In this document: positions 7,017-8,915 of the stretch, piece by piece | Position numbering within the stretch: position 1 is the stretch's first letter | How the letters are laid out: each line of letters opens with the position of its first letter | DNA from: Lachnospiraceae bacterium UBA1748 | GTDB taxonomy: Bacteria; Bacillota; Clostridia; Lachnospirales; Lachnospiraceae | Reading direction: 5' to 3' | NCBI GenBank assembly: GCA_002314855.1 | Contig: DCHQ01000007.1 | Location: 814 to 9,728 of the forward strand | Length of the DNA stretch: 8,915 bases | Program-made: the position numbers and the translations under genes | Notes under the pieces: generated by a model | Told to the model about the DNA's origin: nothing | Seen by the model: only the letters and a program-made list of their open reading frames with translations | Databases searched by the model: none

Positions 7017-7178
7017 ATATTATGTGTTTCTTTATGTCTTATAGTTCTTAGTTAGTGATAATTAGTTACATATAAAAAACTTATGCGTAAGTATGTATTA
7101 TTCTCATAAAGTACCTTTAGTAAATTTCGATAGAGTGATTTTCGTTACTTTTGTTAATCATAGTCACATTCTCACGAA

Positions 7179-7194
7179 GTTAGCCTTGTCTAAC
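7179..7194. promoter_or_regulatory. Short inverted repeat over the -35 of the esaA-like promoter
   Basis: GTTAG-CCTTGT-CTAAC (arms 7179-7183 and 7190-7194) covers the predicted -35 box. The position suits a repressor or activator site, but five-base arms are short enough to occur by chance. Confidence 0.25.
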
Positions 7195-7216
7195 CAGGGG
7201 GGGGTGACGGTATAAT
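7186..7216 (+). promoter_or_regulatory. Predicted promoter of the esaA-like gene
   Basis: A consensus -10 TATAAT (7211-7216) lies 19 bases from a partial -35 TTGTCT (7186-7191). The spacer is two bases longer than optimal and contains a run of eight G. Transcription would start near 7223, giving a leader of about 106 bases before the ATG at 7329. Confidence 0.55.
7197..7204 (+). repeat. G8 homopolymer tract in promoter spacer
   Basis: Eight consecutive G residues in otherwise AT-rich sequence, placed between the -35 and -10 boxes of the predicted esaA-like promoter. Tracts of this kind are prone to slipped-strand length change. Loss of two bases would bring the spacer from 19 to 17. Confidence 0.6.
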
Positions 7217-7273
7217 ATATTCGAGAGAAGCATATCTATTTTTCAAAAGAGAATTTATAACGTTTTTTTATTC

Positions 7274-7305
7274 AACTGCATAAGTATTCACTTATACAGT
7301 TTTTT
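7274..7305 (+). terminator. Terminator-like hairpin in the leader of the esaA-like gene
   Basis: Arms 7274-7285 and 7290-7301 form a 12-position stem with one C-A mismatch (7279/7296) and an ATTC loop, followed by six T (7300-7305). It lies downstream of the predicted promoter and only 23 bases ahead of the start codon, so it would act on transcripts heading into the gene. That fits attenuation or an upstream short RNA. No clear competing anti-terminator helix was found; only a weak wobble pairing of ATTTAT (7253-7258) with ATAAGT in the left arm is possible. Confidence 0.55.
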
Positions 7306-7328
7306 GCGTGTGTTTATTGAGGTGTGTG

Positions 7329-8915
7329 ATGAAGATTTTAAAAACTATTACACTTTTATTGGCTGGAATAACATTGGCCATTATTGGTGTTTGTCTTGGT
7401 ATAACTATTGAGAAGAAAAATGTTGAAGAATTAGCGCAAGCTACGCATAAAGTTACCACAGTTGCCGTAATTAATCTGGATGAGGGGGTTGTAGTTGATG
7501 GGAATTATAAGTATTATTCCGGAGAATTGTTAAAGCTTCCTAGTGCAGATTATGTTATAACTTCATATGATGATGCTATAAATGGTGTGAAAGAAGGAAG
7601 GTACGGGGCATATGCAATTGTTCCAGCAACATTTTCTGAATCCGTAGAGAGTTTAAATGGTACTCCAATAGAAGCCTATATCCAGTATGAATATGATCCT
7701 GAATTGTCGGATGAAGCTAAATTGATTGTTCAGCAGAATATTGCAGCATTAGAGGATAGCCTTATGGACAATGTCAGCTATGTATATGTTGCTAATGTTA
7801 TGGCCAATTTTCATCAAGCTCAGGATGATGCTAAAGGTGTACTAGCCAATGATATAAAGGATATGGACAATATAACTGCTATTGACGCAGACGAATTGGC
7901 GGTATCATTAGAGTATAGAGATTTGGATGTAGTTACATACGATATTTCATCAGTAGATTTGTCTTCATACATTTCGGATAATAGTACCAACATTGGAAAT
8001 ATTCAGGGAGTATATGATTCTGCAAAGAAAAAGAGTGATGAACAAGTAGCTGGTTTTAAAGAGGGCTTAAAAGGGATAGGTAACGATATAACTAATTATG
8101 AAACACATATCAATGGTGTGGATATCCTGCATAACGGTGATGGGTCACTAATTGTTCAAGATGAGCTGAATGAAGTGAGGGACAAACTGTATGTTACAGA
8201 AGAGGCGCGAACACAGGCTAAAACGGATATACAGCATGATATTAAGAAACAGATGTATCAATCGGAGTTAGGATATCAGGCATACTTAAATTCGAATATT
8301 GCAACGTTTAATCAAAATACAAATGCAGAGATAGCTTCATGGTATGGTGGTGTACAGAACAATGTAAATCAATGTGTACAGCAACAGTTGGATGCTTATA
8401 TTGCAGAAGAAGTTAATAAAGCTAAAATGAATCCAGCATATTCGTATACGGAGGGTGATAAATCTATAAATATTACCTGGGATTCTGTATATACGACTGG
8501 TGGCGCAGGTAGTATTGATTTATCACAGGCGCGTAACAGTTATTCTGGTATTCCGTGTGATGAAAGTAATGCTGCTGTACTAGCTGCAGTTGAAAGTATG
8601 GAACTGAGTACAGGTATAGTTAGTGGTATAGAAGCATATAAAATTGCTCCAGATGAAGTTATTACAATTATTGACGAAAAAATCATATCAGCTTATATGA
8701 ATGAAATGAAAACTGAATCAGAGGCTATAGTGCAGGATGCTAAAAATATTGAGTCAGACTTTAATGCTGTGTTAAAGGATTTATCAGCATATGATCCATC
8801 AAAAAATGTCGACACAGCTGCTTTAAATAATATACTGACTAATATTAATAATAATAATAGCACTATTGCTTCAGAAATGAATCAAAATATAATGTTGTTT
8901 AGCACATTAAACGAT
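7329..8915 (+). CDS. esaA: EsaA/YueB-like type VIIb secretion membrane protein, N-terminal part
   Basis: The 529 visible codons are open to the window edge; the gene continues beyond it. It starts with a short basic N-terminus and one membrane segment (about residues 7-27, TLLLAGITLAIIGVCLGI). This is followed by the YhgE/Pip-type N-terminal pattern shared with EsaA: VAVINLDEG (45-53) and RYGAYAIVPATFSESVESLNG (91-111). The rest is a long hydrophilic, largely helical stalk with many Asp, Asn and Gln residues, which in EsaA/YueB lies outside the membrane; YueB is the phage SPP1 receptor. Family members have several more membrane segments at the C-terminus and are part of the T7SSb envelope complex. 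ATG 7329 is preceded by GAGGTG (7319-7324). The divergent LXG module supports the T7SS reading. A general YhgE/Pip-family protein is the main alternative. Confidence 0.75.
   Translation, partial: MKILKTITLLLAGITLAIIGVCLGITIEKKNVEELAQATHKVTTVAVINLDEGVVVDGNYKYYSGELLKLPSADYVITSYDDAINGVKEGRYGAYAIVPATFSESVESLNGTPIEAYIQYEYDPELSDEAKLIVQQNIAALEDSLMDNVSYVYVANVMANFHQAQDDAKGVLANDIKDMDNITAIDADELAVSLEYRDLDVVTYDISSVDLSSYISDNSTNIGNIQGVYDSAKKKSDEQVAGFKEGLKGIGNDITNYETHINGVDILHNGDGSLIVQDELNEVRDKLYVTEEARTQAKTDIQHDIKKQMYQSELGYQAYLNSNIATFNQNTNAEIASWYGGVQNNVNQCVQQQLDAYIAEEVNKAKMNPAYSYTEGDKSINITWDSVYTTGGAGSIDLSQARNSYSGIPCDESNAAVLAAVESMELSTGIVSGIEAYKIAPDEVITIIDEKIISAYMNEMKTESEAIVQDAKNIESDFNAVLKDLSAYDPSKNVDTAALNNILTNINNNNSTIASEMNQNIMLFSTLND

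Larger units (their letters stand above)
6957..7328. other. Divergent regulatory region between the LXG module and the esaA-like gene
   Basis: These 372 bases have no convincing gene on either strand. They hold the likely minus-strand promoter of the LXG module near the left end, a Shine-Dalgarno/start-stop oddity at 6999-7016, two copies of TTAGTTA 14 bases apart (7048-7054 and 7062-7068), a promoter with an intervening G8 tract (7186-7216), and a leader with a terminator hairpin before the esaA-like gene. The middle part (about 7090-7175) is AT-rich sequence in which I see nothing definite. Confidence 0.7.

Noticed and set aside
7072..7091. Minus-strand hairpin ACTTA-CGCA-TAAGT followed by T6, terminator-like.
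   Set aside because: The stem is only five AT-rich base pairs, and it lies upstream of the predicted module promoter with no gene to terminate. Treated as chance.
1..8915. CRISPR arrays, tRNA or rRNA genes, insertion sequences.
   Set aside because: No regularly spaced repeats, cloverleaf or rRNA stretches, or transposase-like proteins were found on reading both strands.

Overview
The window looks like chromosome from an AT-rich, low-GC Gram-positive anaerobe, most likely a Lachnospiraceae-type Clostridia such as the Butyrivibrio/Pseudobutyrivibrio group. This placement is inferred from protein style, Shine-Dalgarno use and the type VIIb secretion genes. No rRNA or other taxonomic marker is present.

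Region 1 (1-2756) is ordinary chromosomal sequence. It holds the last 73 codons of htpG (Hsp90) on the + strand and a strong intrinsic terminator. Convergent to htpG is a two-gene minus-strand operon: a membrane-anchored phosphodiester glycosidase (NAGPA-domain) protein, overlapping by one base a single-pass membrane protein with a large external domain. Both probably act at the cell envelope.

Region 2 (2826-7011) is a more AT-rich minus-strand module. In transcription order it has a promoter, two small helical proteins resembling the Lap-type partners of LXG effectors, a 560-residue LXG-like effector, and a 599-residue lipoprotein overlapping the effector by 14 bases. A 17-bp intrinsic terminator follows. 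The C-terminal half of the effector looks like a GH19/lysozyme-fold peptidoglycan hydrolase. The C-terminus of the lipoprotein resembles the DUF4163/DUF3298 region of RsiV, a family known to bind lysozyme. The module therefore reads as a type VII-secreted cell-wall-degrading toxin with its secretion partners and an outward-facing immunity lipoprotein that may work by lysozyme capture.

Region 3 (7012-8915) starts with a long divergent intergenic region. It holds a likely promoter with a G8 tract between its -35 and -10 boxes and a terminator hairpin in the leader just ahead of the gene. The gene is the first 529 codons of an EsaA/YueB-like protein, the membrane-spanning and extracellular stalk component of the type VIIb secretion system. 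It runs off the window, and further secretion genes probably follow. The close divergent pairing suggests the effector module sits at the edge of the locus that encodes its own secretion machine.
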